This document shows positions 15,876-23,904 of a stretch of 64,000 bases of DNA, piece by piece (position 1 is the first letter of the stretch; each line of letters opens with the position of its first letter). The DNA comes from Epilithonimonas zeae. Its GTDB lineage: Bacteria; Bacteroidota; Bacteroidia; Flavobacteriales; Weeksellaceae. A model generated the notes under the pieces. The model was not told the DNA's origin, searched no databases, and was given only the letters and a program-made list of their open reading frames with translations. The stretch spans positions 2,852,001-2,916,000 of the forward strand of contig NZ_CP075338.1 in NCBI RefSeq assembly GCF_023278365.1, read 5' to 3'. The position numbers and the translations under genes are program-made.

Positions 15876-18026
15876 ATGAAAAACAAAAAGAATATAAGTC
15901 ATAAAAACGAACAGAAACTTCTCGATTTGGGAAGAACAATTCTTCGTTTTATGAGCAAAAAAACTTCCAAAATCTACAATTATAAACAAATTGCGGAAGG
16001 AATAGATTACAAAAATCCAAGACAAAGAGAGCTGGTAATTCAGGCGCTTCACAGACTCTTGGCAAGTCAAAAAATTAAGGAAACCGAGAAAGGAAAATAT
16101 ATTGTCAACCTTAATATAGAAGGTGCTCTGACTGGTGTCATCGATTTTAACCAATCTGGAAATGCTTATGTAAAGGTTGATGGAATCAATGATGATATCT
16201 TCGTCCATCAGAAAAATGTAAAAGATGCATTACAAGGCGATAAAGTTCTGATTGTAACTTACAATTTTAAAGGAAAAAAGCTGGAAGGTTCGGTGGTAGA
16301 AGTTCTGGAAAGAGCAAAAGAAGTTTTTGTTGGAACTTTCCAGAAAATTGCGGAGAAAGATTTCGGGTTTGTAGTTTTGGATAAGAAGAAACTTAATACT
16401 GATATTTTCATTTCCAAAAACCATTTCAATGGCGCAGAAGACGGCGATAAAGTCATCGTAAAAATGCTGGAATGGAAACCGGGAAGCAAGAATCCGGAAG
16501 GCGAAATTACAACTGTTCTTGGCACTCCTGGCGACCACGAAACAGAGATTCATTCGATTTTGGCAGAATATGGTTTGCCTTATAATTTTCCACCAGAAGT
16601 GGAACACGATGCAGACCAAATTGACAGAAGTATCAATGCAGATGAAGTGGCGAAACGCTGGGATATGCGTGATATTCTGACATTTACGATTGACCCAAAA
16701 GATGCTAAAGATTTTGATGATGCTTTGTCTATCAGAAAATTAGAAAATGGACTTTGGGAAATTGGTGTTCATATTGCGGACGTTTCTCATTATGTGAAAC
16801 CTGGGACTATTTTAGACGATGAAGCTTATGCGAGAGCAACTTCGGTTTATCTGGTTGATAGAGTAGTGCCAATGCTTCCGGAAGTTTTGAGTAATGATGT
16901 TTGTTCACTACGACCAAATGAAGATAAATTCACATTCTCAGCTGTTTTTGAACTGGATGAGGATGCAAAAATCCATAAGCAATGGTTTGGTAGAACAGTT
17001 ATCCATTCGGATAGAAGATTTGCTTACGAAGAAGCCCAGGAAAGAATCGAAAATAAGGAAGGTGATTTGGTTGAGGAAATTCTTCAATTGGATAAATTAG
17101 CCAAAATAATGAGGGCGAAACGTATCAGAAATGGTGCGATTACTTTTGATAGGAGCGAGGTAAGATTCAATTTGGATGAAAACAACAAACCGATTGGCGT
17201 TTATTTCAAAGTCAGCAAAGATTCCAACCATTTGATTGAAGAATTTATGCTTTTGGCCAATAAAAAAGTTTCGGAATTCATCTCATTAAATAAAAGAAAT
17301 GAACCAACTGGAAATACTTTCATTTACAGAATTCACGATGACCCAGACCCGGCAAAATTGACGGCTTTACGAGATTTCGTAGGAACTTTCGGTTACAAAA
17401 TGGACTTAGCAAATACCCAAAAAGTAGCTGAATCTTTGAATAAATTATTGAGTGATGTCAAAGGAAAAGGCGAAGAAAATATGATAGAAACGCTTGCTAT
17501 GAGAAGTATGAGCAAAGCCGTTTATTCTACCGACCCGATTGGACATTACGGACTTGGCTTCGAATATTATTCGCATTTCACATCGCCAATCCGTCGTTAT
17601 CCGGATTTAATTGCGCATAGATTGTTACAACACTATTTGGATGGCGGAAAATCACCAAATAAAGAGGAAGTGGAAGAGAAGGCAAAACATTGTTCTGCAA
17701 TGGAAAGATTAGCTTCTGAAGCGGAAAGAGAAAGCATCAAGTTTATGCAGGTTAAGTTTATGGAAGACCACGTTGGCGAAGTTTTCTCAGGCGTTATTTC
17801 CGGTGTTGCAGAGTATGGTTTCTGGGTAGAAATTCCTGAAAATGGAGCAGAAGGAATGATAAAATCGCGCGATTTGGTGGATGATTCTTATTCTCTGGAT
17901 GCGAAGAATTATGCGATTGTAGGTTCCAGAACAGGCAATACTTATCAGCTTGGAGACGAGGTAAAAATAAAGGTTGTAAAAGCAAATTTGATTGCAAAAC
18001 AACTTGATTTTAAGATTATTGAGTAA
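15876..18026 (+). CDS. rnr: Ribonuclease R
   Basis: Processive 3'-5' exoribonuclease that degrades structured RNA and takes part in rRNA and mRNA quality control. 716 residues, within the family range. Order: N-terminal HTH-like and cold-shock/OB domains (about 1-230), the RNB catalytic domain with the metal-binding cluster DPKDAKDFDDAL near residue 285, the RRYPDL segment late in the RNB domain (HFTSPIRRYPDLIAHR), and a C-terminal S1 domain (GEVFSGVISGVAEYGFWVEI). The ATG follows an AT-rich leader; a terminator follows the stop. Confidence 0.95.
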   Translation: MKNKKNISHKNEQKLLDLGRTILRFMSKKTSKIYNYKQIAEGIDYKNPRQRELVIQALHRLLASQKIKETEKGKYIVNLNIEGALTGVIDFNQSGNAYVKVDGINDDIFVHQKNVKDALQGDKVLIVTYNFKGKKLEGSVVEVLERAKEVFVGTFQKIAEKDFGFVVLDKKKLNTDIFISKNHFNGAEDGDKVIVKMLEWKPGSKNPEGEITTVLGTPGDHETEIHSILAEYGLPYNFPPEVEHDADQIDRSINADEVAKRWDMRDILTFTIDPKDAKDFDDALSIRKLENGLWEIGVHIADVSHYVKPGTILDDEAYARATSVYLVDRVVPMLPEVLSNDVCSLRPNEDKFTFSAVFELDEDAKIHKQWFGRTVIHSDRRFAYEEAQERIENKEGDLVEEILQLDKLAKIMRAKRIRNGAITFDRSEVRFNLDENNKPIGVYFKVSKDSNHLIEEFMLLANKKVSEFISLNKRNEPTGNTFIYRIHDDPDPAKLTALRDFVGTFGYKMDLANTQKVAESLNKLLSDVKGKGEENMIETLAMRSMSKAVYSTDPIGHYGLGFEYYSHFTSPIRRYPDLIAHRLLQHYLDGGKSPNKEEVEEKAKHCSAMERLASEAERESIKFMQVKFMEDHVGEVFSGVISGVAEYGFWVEIPENGAEGMIKSRDLVDDSYSLDAKNYAIVGSRTGNTYQLGDEVKIKVVKANLIAKQLDFKIIE

Positions 18027-18049
18027 TTAAGAAAAATAGAAAAATTTGA

Positions 18050-18076
18050 AACCGTCTTTTTAGGACGGTTTTTTTA
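18050..18076 (+). terminator. Terminator of rnr
   Basis: Stem AACCGTC (18050-18056) with GACGGTT (18064-18070), then seven T residues counting the stem end. Confidence 0.9.
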
Positions 18077-18097
18077 TGAAAAAAAATTAAAAATAAT

Positions 18098-18113
18098 ACG
18101 TCAAGCTTTGTCG
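18098..18113. repeat. 16-mer shared with position 28243
   Basis: ACGTCAAGCTTTGTCG, 15 of 16 bases identical to 28243-28258. Both copies sit between a conserved gene and an accessory cassette. Too short to call an attachment site. Confidence 0.4.
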
Positions 18114-18159
18114 CTGCCGCCATCTAGATTTGCTTTCAGAAACTTTAAAAATATGTTTT

Positions 18160-18402
18160 ATGAAAAATATTTTAGATGAAATTGATGATTTTGATGAAGA
18201 AAGCCAAAGAATACTCCTTGGAAGTCGAGTCATACAATTTAATGAATACAATAAAGGAAAAGATCCTTTTGAAGGAATAAGAACAAACAAAACTTTTCAA
18301 GAGATATCCAATGAAATTGCATTGGATTCTCCTCTTGGCAAAAACAGTGCATTCTACAGAGAAACGAGAGAAATATTAACCGGTCAAATACCAAAATTAT
18401 AA
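18160..18402 (+). CDS. Small protein upstream of toxin, unknown
   Basis: 80 residues from the ATG at 18160; a longer frame to 18130 exists but the internal ATG has the better A-rich context. Acidic N-terminus (DEIDDFDEE), no signal peptide, no membrane segment; not recognised. The toxin gene begins 3 bp after its stop, so the two are surely co-transcribed. By position it may be an adaptor, chaperone or structural partner for the toxin, but the sequence itself gives no proof. Confidence 0.7.
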   Translation: MKNILDEIDDFDEESQRILLGSRVIQFNEYNKGKDPFEGIRTNKTFQEISNEIALDSPLGKNSAFYRETREILTGQIPKL

Positions 18403-18405
18403 ACT

Positions 18406-20220
18406 ATGGGATCTTGGAAATATGAAATTGTACACGATTATAATGCGACAAGACTTATCAAAGAATTTCGGGAAGAAAATCTAAAGCTCAAAAACTCGAA
18501 AGGAATGGATGATGACGAAACAGACTGTATCATATATGCAGAAAAAGATGACCACACGATTAGCCTAGGTAGAGTATTACTTGTGAAAATGAGTGATGCA
18601 ATGATAAATTATTATTATGAATATAAAGATCCAGATTACTTACCCAAATACTGGGCAAAATATATTTATGAGGAAAATAAAAACAATAAGACTTTTCAGT
18701 TTAATGAAGAAGAAATTTCTAATGCTTTTTTTAAATCTATAGTATTGCACAGAAAGTTGATGAGTGTTACGGCATTGGAATTACAGAATTATTTAAAAAA
18801 AATAACTGAAAATCTTTCAGACTATTATCGTAAAGACGAAAAATTTTCTCGTGAGCAGTGGGATCCTACCCTGAAATCTGATCAATATCTTTTTGCAAAA
18901 CCAGAATTAGCGATCAATTATTTTGTTAAAAAAAGTGATTCTTTAAAAAATAGGCTTACCACATTTAGAAAGCAGTTAGAACACATCAAATCTTTCAAGA
19001 TAGTTGGCAAAGAATTTAAAATACAGACTATAGATGACATCATAAAAGGGATTGATGACAATATAAAAAGTATTGAGAACTTCAAAAAATGGATGATTGG
19101 GAGCAGGGATGATATTAAATTAAATATAGCCTATTTCTGTGGCATTTATAACGGGATTGTTGAGTTTATTGCCGGCTTTATTGATATCGGCTTATTAGCA
19201 ATTAATATTGTCATAAGTGATGTGTTGGGTGGAGAAACTAATTTAGAATTTTTAGAGATTAGAGAAGCCGTAGAAGAAACACTAAGCAAAATTTTACAAG
19301 ACCCTCGAAAGGTATTTAATGACATCATAGAAGCAGTTAAAAATTATAAGTATTCTCGTTATGATGATCCAAAACTTAACCAATACCAGATACAGTACAA
19401 CGAAGGAGAAGATACTGTTTTGGCAACAGATATTATAATAGCCATAATAACTATAATAAAAGCTATTGCAAAACTTGCCAAGCTTTTACCTAAATTTACG
19501 AAATGGATTGATGCTATCTTAGGAAGAAACGGCAGACAATTTGTCAAAGGACGGGTTGCTTTTGGAGAAATTACTAAAGCAGTTCTGAGAAAGGAAATAC
19601 CTGAAGATTTCTTTGAAGCTTTGAAAAAAATGGGAAAATCTGAGGATGATATTTTAGAATACTACACAAAATATCATAATGAGAATGATTATATGTTCCT
19701 GAATGGGATTGAAGATATTCTTAAGAACAATAAAAACATTACCAAAACAGATGCCTTTGCCTTATGGAGCTATACTACAAATCATTACTATTGGGACTTA
19801 AATAATTGGCTTAGAAATGGAGTTAATGCAGCGAAAACAAAAGAGATTTCGCTATTGCTTACCAAAGCTCTTTATAAAATGCCAAAATATAATGGAACCG
19901 CTTTTAGGGCTTTGGAGTTTAGTGATGACAGTATTTTACAATCTTTTTTGAAGAAGCATAGTAAAGGAAACACTGTTGATTATGATGATTTTGTATCTTG
20001 TGGGAGTAATACCGACGCTGCTTTTTTTGATAAACCTAAAAAGAATGTATTTTTAAAAATGGAAGTAAAAAATGCACCGATAATTTCCGATTTTGCAGAT
20101 GGTATCAAAATTAGAGGTTATGATAAAGACGAATTGTTATTATTAAGAGGCAGAAAATTTGTAATCAAAGAATACAAAAAAGTTGGTGATAAACATTATT
20201 TTGAATTAATAGAAAAATAA
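18406..20220 (+). CDS. Predicted ADP-ribosyltransferase polymorphic toxin
   Basis: 604 residues without a Sec signal. The N-terminal 235 residues are charged and unknown; hydrophobic stretches at about 240-272 and 335-361 could enter membranes. Residues about 445-604 read like the ADP-ribosyltransferase exoenzyme fold: ALWSYTTNHYYWDLNNWLR, then Arg501 in TAFRALEF, the Ser motif FVSCGS (529-534), AAFF, VFLKMEV and finally KDELLLLRGRKF with Glu576. This is an R-S-E layout, with Lys rather than Glu two residues before Glu576. The predicted act is moving ADP-ribose from NAD to a target in rival cells. No secretion genes are nearby. Four base pairs separate it from the first putative immunity gene. 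Confidence 0.75.
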   Translation: MGSWKYEIVHDYNATRLIKEFREENLKLKNSKGMDDDETDCIIYAEKDDHTISLGRVLLVKMSDAMINYYYEYKDPDYLPKYWAKYIYEENKNNKTFQFNEEEISNAFFKSIVLHRKLMSVTALELQNYLKKITENLSDYYRKDEKFSREQWDPTLKSDQYLFAKPELAINYFVKKSDSLKNRLTTFRKQLEHIKSFKIVGKEFKIQTIDDIIKGIDDNIKSIENFKKWMIGSRDDIKLNIAYFCGIYNGIVEFIAGFIDIGLLAINIVISDVLGGETNLEFLEIREAVEETLSKILQDPRKVFNDIIEAVKNYKYSRYDDPKLNQYQIQYNEGEDTVLATDIIIAIITIIKAIAKLAKLLPKFTKWIDAILGRNGRQFVKGRVAFGEITKAVLRKEIPEDFFEALKKMGKSEDDILEYYTKYHNENDYMFLNGIEDILKNNKNITKTDAFALWSYTTNHYYWDLNNWLRNGVNAAKTKEISLLLTKALYKMPKYNGTAFRALEFSDDSILQSFLKKHSKGNTVDYDDFVSCGSNTDAAFFDKPKKNVFLKMEVKNAPIISDFADGIKIRGYDKDELLLLRGRKFVIKEYKKVGDKHYFELIEK

Positions 20221-20224
20221 AATT

Positions 20225-20524
20225 ATGAAATCAGATTTTGATAAATTTATAGAAGGTGTAGAAAATTCTCGACAAGAATTTTGGAATGAAAAATATCCAA
20301 AAATGAATTTGGAAGAAAAGAAAAAATATTGGCTGGCAAGTACGCATAAAGGAATGCGAACACAGGGCGAAGCTTTTGGTGATGAGTACTCAGAATTTTC
20401 TAAAGAATGGTATGATTTTGCCAAAGAGCACGAACCAGATTTCGATGAAATATTTGATTATGTAACCAAAAACTTAGGCTTTGAGTTTGATTGGGAAGAG
20501 TACAATAAACGTATTAAAAAGTAA
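20225..20524 (+). CDS. Putative immunity protein, copy 1
   Basis: 99 residues, acidic/aromatic, no signal peptide, not a family I can name. A shared core of about 80 residues, from FWNEKYPKMNLEEKKKYW through HKGMRTQGEAFGDEYSEF to FDYVTKNLGFEFDWEEY, recurs almost unchanged in two further genes downstream. It lies 4 bp after the toxin, the usual place of a cognate immunity gene, so it presumably binds and blocks the ART domain in the cytoplasm of the producer. Confidence 0.75.
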   Translation: MKSDFDKFIEGVENSRQEFWNEKYPKMNLEEKKKYWLASTHKGMRTQGEAFGDEYSEFSKEWYDFAKEHEPDFDEIFDYVTKNLGFEFDWEEYNKRIKK

Positions 20525-20532
20525 ATTTATAT

Positions 20533-20560
20533 CCTCGTAATTATTACGGCGATTTTTTTA
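20533..20560 (+). terminator. Hairpin after immunity copy 1
   Basis: CCTCGTAATTATTACGGCG forms a short stem followed by seven T. A related hairpin (CCTCGT/ACGGGG, 21060-21078) follows copy 2, so it is part of the duplicated unit. Confidence 0.55.
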
Positions 20561-20581
20561 TTTTTCCGATGGCATACTATA

Positions 20582-20671
20582 AACTTTGATAATGAAGAAT
20601 TGTTACTGCTAAGAGGAAGAAGATTTAATACCTAAAGCAAAGGTTATGAAATAAAATTAATAGAGAAATAA
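20582..20671 (+). pseudogene. Relic of toxin 3' end, copy 1
   Basis: Translated in frame this gives NFDNEELLLLRGRRFNT, a stop, then SKGYEIKLIEK and a stop. It aligns with the last 34 residues of the intact toxin (GYDKDELLLLRGRKFVIKE to FELIEK) with a deletion and an in-frame stop. It ends 8 bp before immunity copy 2, as the intact toxin ends just before copy 1. Confidence 0.8.
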
Positions 20672-20679
20672 ATATAAAA

Positions 20680-21051
20680 ATGAGTTTAGAAGATTTAAAT
20701 AAAAAAATAGAAAAGGAACATCAGGAATATCTTGCAAGTTTAAGTCCTGCTGAAAGAGCAAAATATTTAAAAGAAGAACAAGATTTCGAAGGCGCAGTCA
20801 ATCAATTTTGGAATGAAAAATATCCAAAAATGAGATTGGAAGAAAAGAAAAAATATTGGTTGGCAGGAACTCATAAAGGGATGCGAACACAAGGCGAAGC
20901 CTTTGGAGATGAGTACTCAGAATTTTCTAAAAAGTGGTATGATTTTGCCAAAAAGCACGAGCCTGATTTTGATGAGATATTTGATTATGTTACCAAAAAC
21001 TTAGGCTTTGAGTTTGATTGGAAAGAATATAATAAACGTATTAAAAAGTGA
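20680..21051 (+). CDS. Putative immunity protein, copy 2
   Basis: 123 residues. Residues about 45-123 match copies 1 and 3 almost residue for residue; the extra N-terminal part (MSLEDLNKKIEKEHQEYLAS, LSPAERAKYLKEEQ) is a charged helix absent from the others. It follows a relic of the toxin tail, so it presumably protected against an earlier toxin variant. Lys replaces Glu in a few places (EYSEFSKKWYDFAKKHEP), which may alter specificity. Confidence 0.75.
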   Translation: MSLEDLNKKIEKEHQEYLASLSPAERAKYLKEEQDFEGAVNQFWNEKYPKMRLEEKKKYWLAGTHKGMRTQGEAFGDEYSEFSKKWYDFAKKHEPDFDEIFDYVTKNLGFEFDWKEYNKRIKK

Positions 21052-21086
21052 ATTCATATCCTCGTACTTGTGACGGGGATTTTGCT

Positions 21087-21209
21087 TTTCCGATTAAAAT
21101 TAGAAACTATGCAAAAGATGAATTGTTGTTATTACAAGGAAGAAAATTTGTAATAATAGAGCAAGTTGAAGAAGATGGTAAATATTTGATAACATTAAAA
21201 GAATTATAA
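21087..21209 (+). pseudogene. Relic of toxin 3' end, copy 2
   Basis: A 41-codon open stretch reading FPIKIRNYAKDELLLLQGRKF, then VIIEQVEEDGKYLITLKEL and a stop, aligned with the last 40 or so residues of the toxin (IKIRGYDKDELLLLRGRKF onwards). It has no start codon of its own and lacks the Arg and Ser motifs, so it cannot be an active enzyme. It ends 1 bp before immunity copy 3. Confidence 0.8.
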
Positions 21210-21210
21210 A

Positions 21211-21504
21211 ATGGAAGGAAAAGAATTTTTAAAAGAAATATTAAATTCTCAAAAGAAGTTTTGGGATGAAAAATATCCAAAAATGAATTTGGAAGAAAAG
21301 AAAAAATATTGGCTGGCAAGCACTCATAAAGGAATGCGAACACAAGGTGAAGCATTTGGAGATGAGTACTCAGAATTTTCTAAAAAGTGGTATGATTTTG
21401 CGAAAGAGCACGAGCCTGATTTTGATGAAATATTTGATTATGTGACTAAAAATTTAGGCTTTGAGTTTGATTGGGAAGAATATCGTAAACGCATTAAAAA
21501 GTGA
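21211..21504 (+). CDS. Putative immunity protein, copy 3
   Basis: 97 residues, almost the same length as copy 1 and nearly identical to it over the core from FWDEKYPKMNLEEKKKYW to the C-terminal KRIKK. Its start follows the second toxin relic by 1 bp. Three near-identical paralogues in a row is more than the single intact toxin needs; they probably record successive tip exchange at this locus or supply dosage. Confidence 0.75.
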   Translation: MEGKEFLKEILNSQKKFWDEKYPKMNLEEKKKYWLASTHKGMRTQGEAFGDEYSEFSKKWYDFAKEHEPDFDEIFDYVTKNLGFEFDWEEYRKRIKK

Positions 21505-21520
21505 ATAATGTTGCACTAAA

Positions 21521-21742
21521 ATGAGAAAAGAAATTATGGACAGTCCTTGGGATTTTACTCTTTATGAAGAAAACGACAAAAAAATATTAGACATTGTTTA
21601 TTGTAAAAGTTTTGTTGATTATTCAAGAAAATTTTTATTACAAGGAGATGAGCTAAATTATGATTTTGAACAAATAAAAAAATTAGCAGAAGATATCCGA
21701 AATAATTTCGAAAATTATAAGGACAGAGAAATAAAAGAATAA
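21521..21742 (+). CDS. Small protein at end of toxin locus, unknown
   Basis: 73 residues (an internal ATG at 21536 would give MDSPWDFTLYEENDKK). The opening SPWDFTLYE and the strand ILDIVYC resemble small proteins that I recall from polymorphic toxin loci, but I cannot name the family. No signal peptide. It starts 16 bp after copy 3 and ends before a strong terminator, so it is the last gene of the locus. A second kind of immunity protein is the simplest guess. Confidence 0.65.
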   Translation: MRKEIMDSPWDFTLYEENDKKILDIVYCKSFVDYSRKFLLQGDELNYDFEQIKKLAEDIRNNFENYKDREIKE

Positions 21743-21750
21743 CATTTTTC

Positions 21751-21780
21751 ACTCCGAAGCTCTTCGCTTCGGAGTTTTTC
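21751..21780 (+). terminator. Terminator of toxin/immunity locus
   Basis: Perfect 10-bp stem ACTCCGAAGC/GCTTCGGAGT, loop TCTTC, then five T. Confidence 0.9.
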
Positions 21781-21912
21781 TTCAAAGAGAACAAATCGAA
21801 TTTCATCAAAAAATTTAGACTTAAAACCAGAGAAATCAATTTTGATGAAATTTAAACATTGCTTTAAATTTTAAATCTCTATTTTTACAGCCGGTTCTGA
21901 AATTTAAAAAGA

Positions 21913-22590
21913 ATGCTCGAACTCATTTTATACGCTGTCGGATTAGGAATAATGCTAAGTTTGGTCTTTATAGGACCTATTTTTTTCCTGCTGATAGAAA
22001 CCAGTTTTTCCCGAGGTCCCAGACATGCCATTGCCTTGGATATTGGCGTAGTTTCGGCTGACCTTCTTTGTATTCTGGTCAGTTATTATGCCAGTGCAGA
22101 TCTGGTCAGTTTGATAGATAAACATCCCGGATTTTATCGGATTTCAGCATTTTTGATTTTGATTTATGCCATTTATATGTTGCTTTCCAGAACCAAAATG
22201 CATATCGAAGGCGAAGAAAAACTCATCGACCAAAATTATTTCAAAACATTCTTGAACGGATTTTTGCTCAATTTATTGAATATTGGCGTTGTCCTTTTTT
22301 GGCTCGTAACTGTAGTTTCTGTCCGTAATGCCTATCCAAAAGTACAGGATTTTATACTTTATATTGGGATTGTGATTGGAACTTATTTGCTCATCGATTT
22401 GTCTAAAATCCTTTTAGCAAAACAATTCCACGACAGACTGAATCAACGTGTTGCCAACAAAATCAGGAAAGCAGTTGGTTGTATTTTGGTGTTGTTCAGT
22501 TTCTTTATTTTCCTTCAAAGTTTCAAAAAATTCAATAAGTTCGACGAAAAATTAGAAAAAGCCGAGAAGCAGCAGCCTAAGAAAAGATAG
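21913..22590 (+). CDS. LysE-family exporter
   Basis: 225 residues with about six membrane segments (for example 1-25, 38-63, 70-92, 115-143, 148-168, 184-203). The N-terminal GLGIMLSLVFIGPIFFLLIETSFSRG is the typical first half of LysE/RhtB translocators, which export amino acids or related small molecules across the inner membrane using the proton gradient. Substrate not predictable. The last 20 residues are Lys-rich and cytoplasmic. It stands alone, with no gene within 300 bp downstream. Confidence 0.85.
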   Translation: MLELILYAVGLGIMLSLVFIGPIFFLLIETSFSRGPRHAIALDIGVVSADLLCILVSYYASADLVSLIDKHPGFYRISAFLILIYAIYMLLSRTKMHIEGEEKLIDQNYFKTFLNGFLLNLLNIGVVLFWLVTVVSVRNAYPKVQDFILYIGIVIGTYLLIDLSKILLAKQFHDRLNQRVANKIRKAVGCILVLFSFFIFLQSFKKFNKFDEKLEKAEKQQPKKR

Positions 22591-22599
22591 TTAAAATTT

Positions 22600-22713
22600 G
22601 GGCGCCTTTATCCGCCCATAATTTATCCTGAGCTAGACGAAGGGTTCCCGCTTTTTTGTGCCAAGGCTTTTCCCAAGGCTTACAAAAAGAGTTCCACTCA
22701 GGTCGGGGGGCGC
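22600..22713. repeat. Dispersed intergenic repeat, copy B
   Basis: Begins GGGCGCC and ends GGGGGGCGC, with TTCCCGCTTTTTTGTGCC, AAGGCTTTTCCCAAGGC, and TCCACTCAG in between. The inner part is closely like copy C at 49498-49588. Confidence 0.75.
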
Positions 22714-22766
22714 TTCGCAAAGTTGAAGATTTGTCATAATAGGAACTCAATATAAAAACCCACTTT

Positions 22767-22815
22767 TTGTCATTCCGTAGGAATCTCAGCACTCTAGATT
22801 CCTACGGAATGACAA
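22767..22815. repeat. Perfect 20-bp inverted repeat
   Basis: TTGTCATTCCGTAGGAATCT at 22767-22786 faces its exact complement at 22796-22815 across a 9-base loop. This strongly folding element has no T-run and no gene inside; it resembles miniature palindromic repeats scattered in many bacterial genomes. Confidence 0.85.
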
Positions 22816-22837
22816 ACTAAATGTTATAATTATATTC

Positions 22838-22915
22838 CTTCGCTGAGCAAAGCGCCTTTGCGAGCCTAAAATATTTTCAATAAATTCAAAAAATCTTTGC
22901 GACCTTTGCGTTAAA
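22838..22915. repeat. Dispersed hairpin element, CTTTGCG family
   Basis: Contains CGCTGAGCAAAGCGCCTTTGCG at the left and TCTTTGCGACCTTTGCGTT at the right, upstream of ldcA. Weakest member of the seven-element family because the two ends are direct rather than inverted. Confidence 0.4.
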
Positions 22916-22939
22916 ACCTATCATCAAAATCCAACACAA

Positions 22940-23869
22940 ATGCAAAATACGACTTTTCCAAAATCCCTAAAAAAAGGAGACAAAATAGCCATCATTTCAC
23001 CGGCAGGTTCTGTTGAGATTCCACAATTGGAAAAAACTTTAGAATTAATCAAATCCAAAGGTTACGAACCCATTTTAGGCGAAAATCTCTACACACAATA
23101 CCAAAACGGCTATTCATATGCCGGAACAGAGAAACAACGAATAAATGATATCAATTGGGCTTTAAACGACCCGGAGATTTCTGCAGTCTGGGCTTCAAGA
23201 GGTGGTTACGGTTGTCAGCATCTTTTGCAGGATCTGAAACTGACTGAATTCAAGAAAAATCCAAAATGGTATATCGGTTATTCTGATAATACAGTTATTC
23301 AAAGTTATCTATTGAAAAAAGGTTTCGGATCCATCCACGGACAAACGATAAAAACATCCAGCTTTGGTGTTACAGAAGAAAGCTACGAGTTGATTTTCGA
23401 TATTCTGAAAGGCAAAAAAATCAATTATAAAATTGGTTCAAATGCTAACAATAGAGTAGGAGAGACATCTGGAATTTTGGTTGGTGGAAATCTCGCATTG
23501 ATTTATGCGCTTTTAGGAACTCCATATTCCTTTGACTTTAAAGGTAAAATTTTATTCATAGAAGATATCGGAGAAAATTTCTATGCACTTGACCGAATGA
23601 TTATGAGTTTGGAATTAGCAGGCATTTTCAAAAAAATAAAAGGATTGATTATAGGTGGAATGACCAATATGGGAAGCGAAACCGATAACAAAGAATATGA
23701 AGAATCCTTCGATTCATTTGCTTTTCAATTGATTGCAGACAGAGTTTCTAAATATGTTTTTCCAACTGTTTTTGCATTCCCAAATGGACATATTTATGAC
23801 AACAGACCTTTAATCATCGGTTCAGAAATCAATCTGAAAGTTGGAAAAGAGGTGAAGATTCAATTCTGA
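22940..23869 (+). CDS. ldcA: LD-carboxypeptidase, family S66
   Basis: Serine peptidase that removes the terminal D-Ala from murein tetrapeptides during wall recycling. 309 residues, no signal peptide, so cytoplasmic. The fold is shown by KGDKIAIISPAGSV at the start, the nucleophile in GYSDNT, FIEDIGENFYALDRM (catalytic Glu) and the catalytic His in FPNGHIYDN. Symbol given by homology of family, not by a known locus. It is 35 bp upstream of yraN. Confidence 0.9.
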   Translation: MQNTTFPKSLKKGDKIAIISPAGSVEIPQLEKTLELIKSKGYEPILGENLYTQYQNGYSYAGTEKQRINDINWALNDPEISAVWASRGGYGCQHLLQDLKLTEFKKNPKWYIGYSDNTVIQSYLLKKGFGSIHGQTIKTSSFGVTEESYELIFDILKGKKINYKIGSNANNRVGETSGILVGGNLALIYALLGTPYSFDFKGKILFIEDIGENFYALDRMIMSLELAGIFKKIKGLIIGGMTNMGSETDNKEYEESFDSFAFQLIADRVSKYVFPTVFAFPNGHIYDNRPLIIGSEINLKVGKEVKIQF

Positions 23870-23904
23870 TCATTCATCAACTATCATTCATTAATTATAT
23901 TCTG

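Larger units (their letters stand above)
22591..22939. other. Repeat-filled gap between lysE-like gene and ldcA
   Basis: 349 bp with no gene. It holds repeat copy B (22600-22713), a perfect 20-bp inverted repeat (22767-22815) and a GCCTTTGCG-type element (22838-22915). Open frames across it read like the repeat, not like a protein. Confidence 0.8.

Noticed and set aside
22577-22792. Minus-strand open frame (71 codons)
   Set aside because: Reads across dispersed repeat copy B. A similar frame covers copy C (49407-49601), so the shared text is the repeat, not a protein family.
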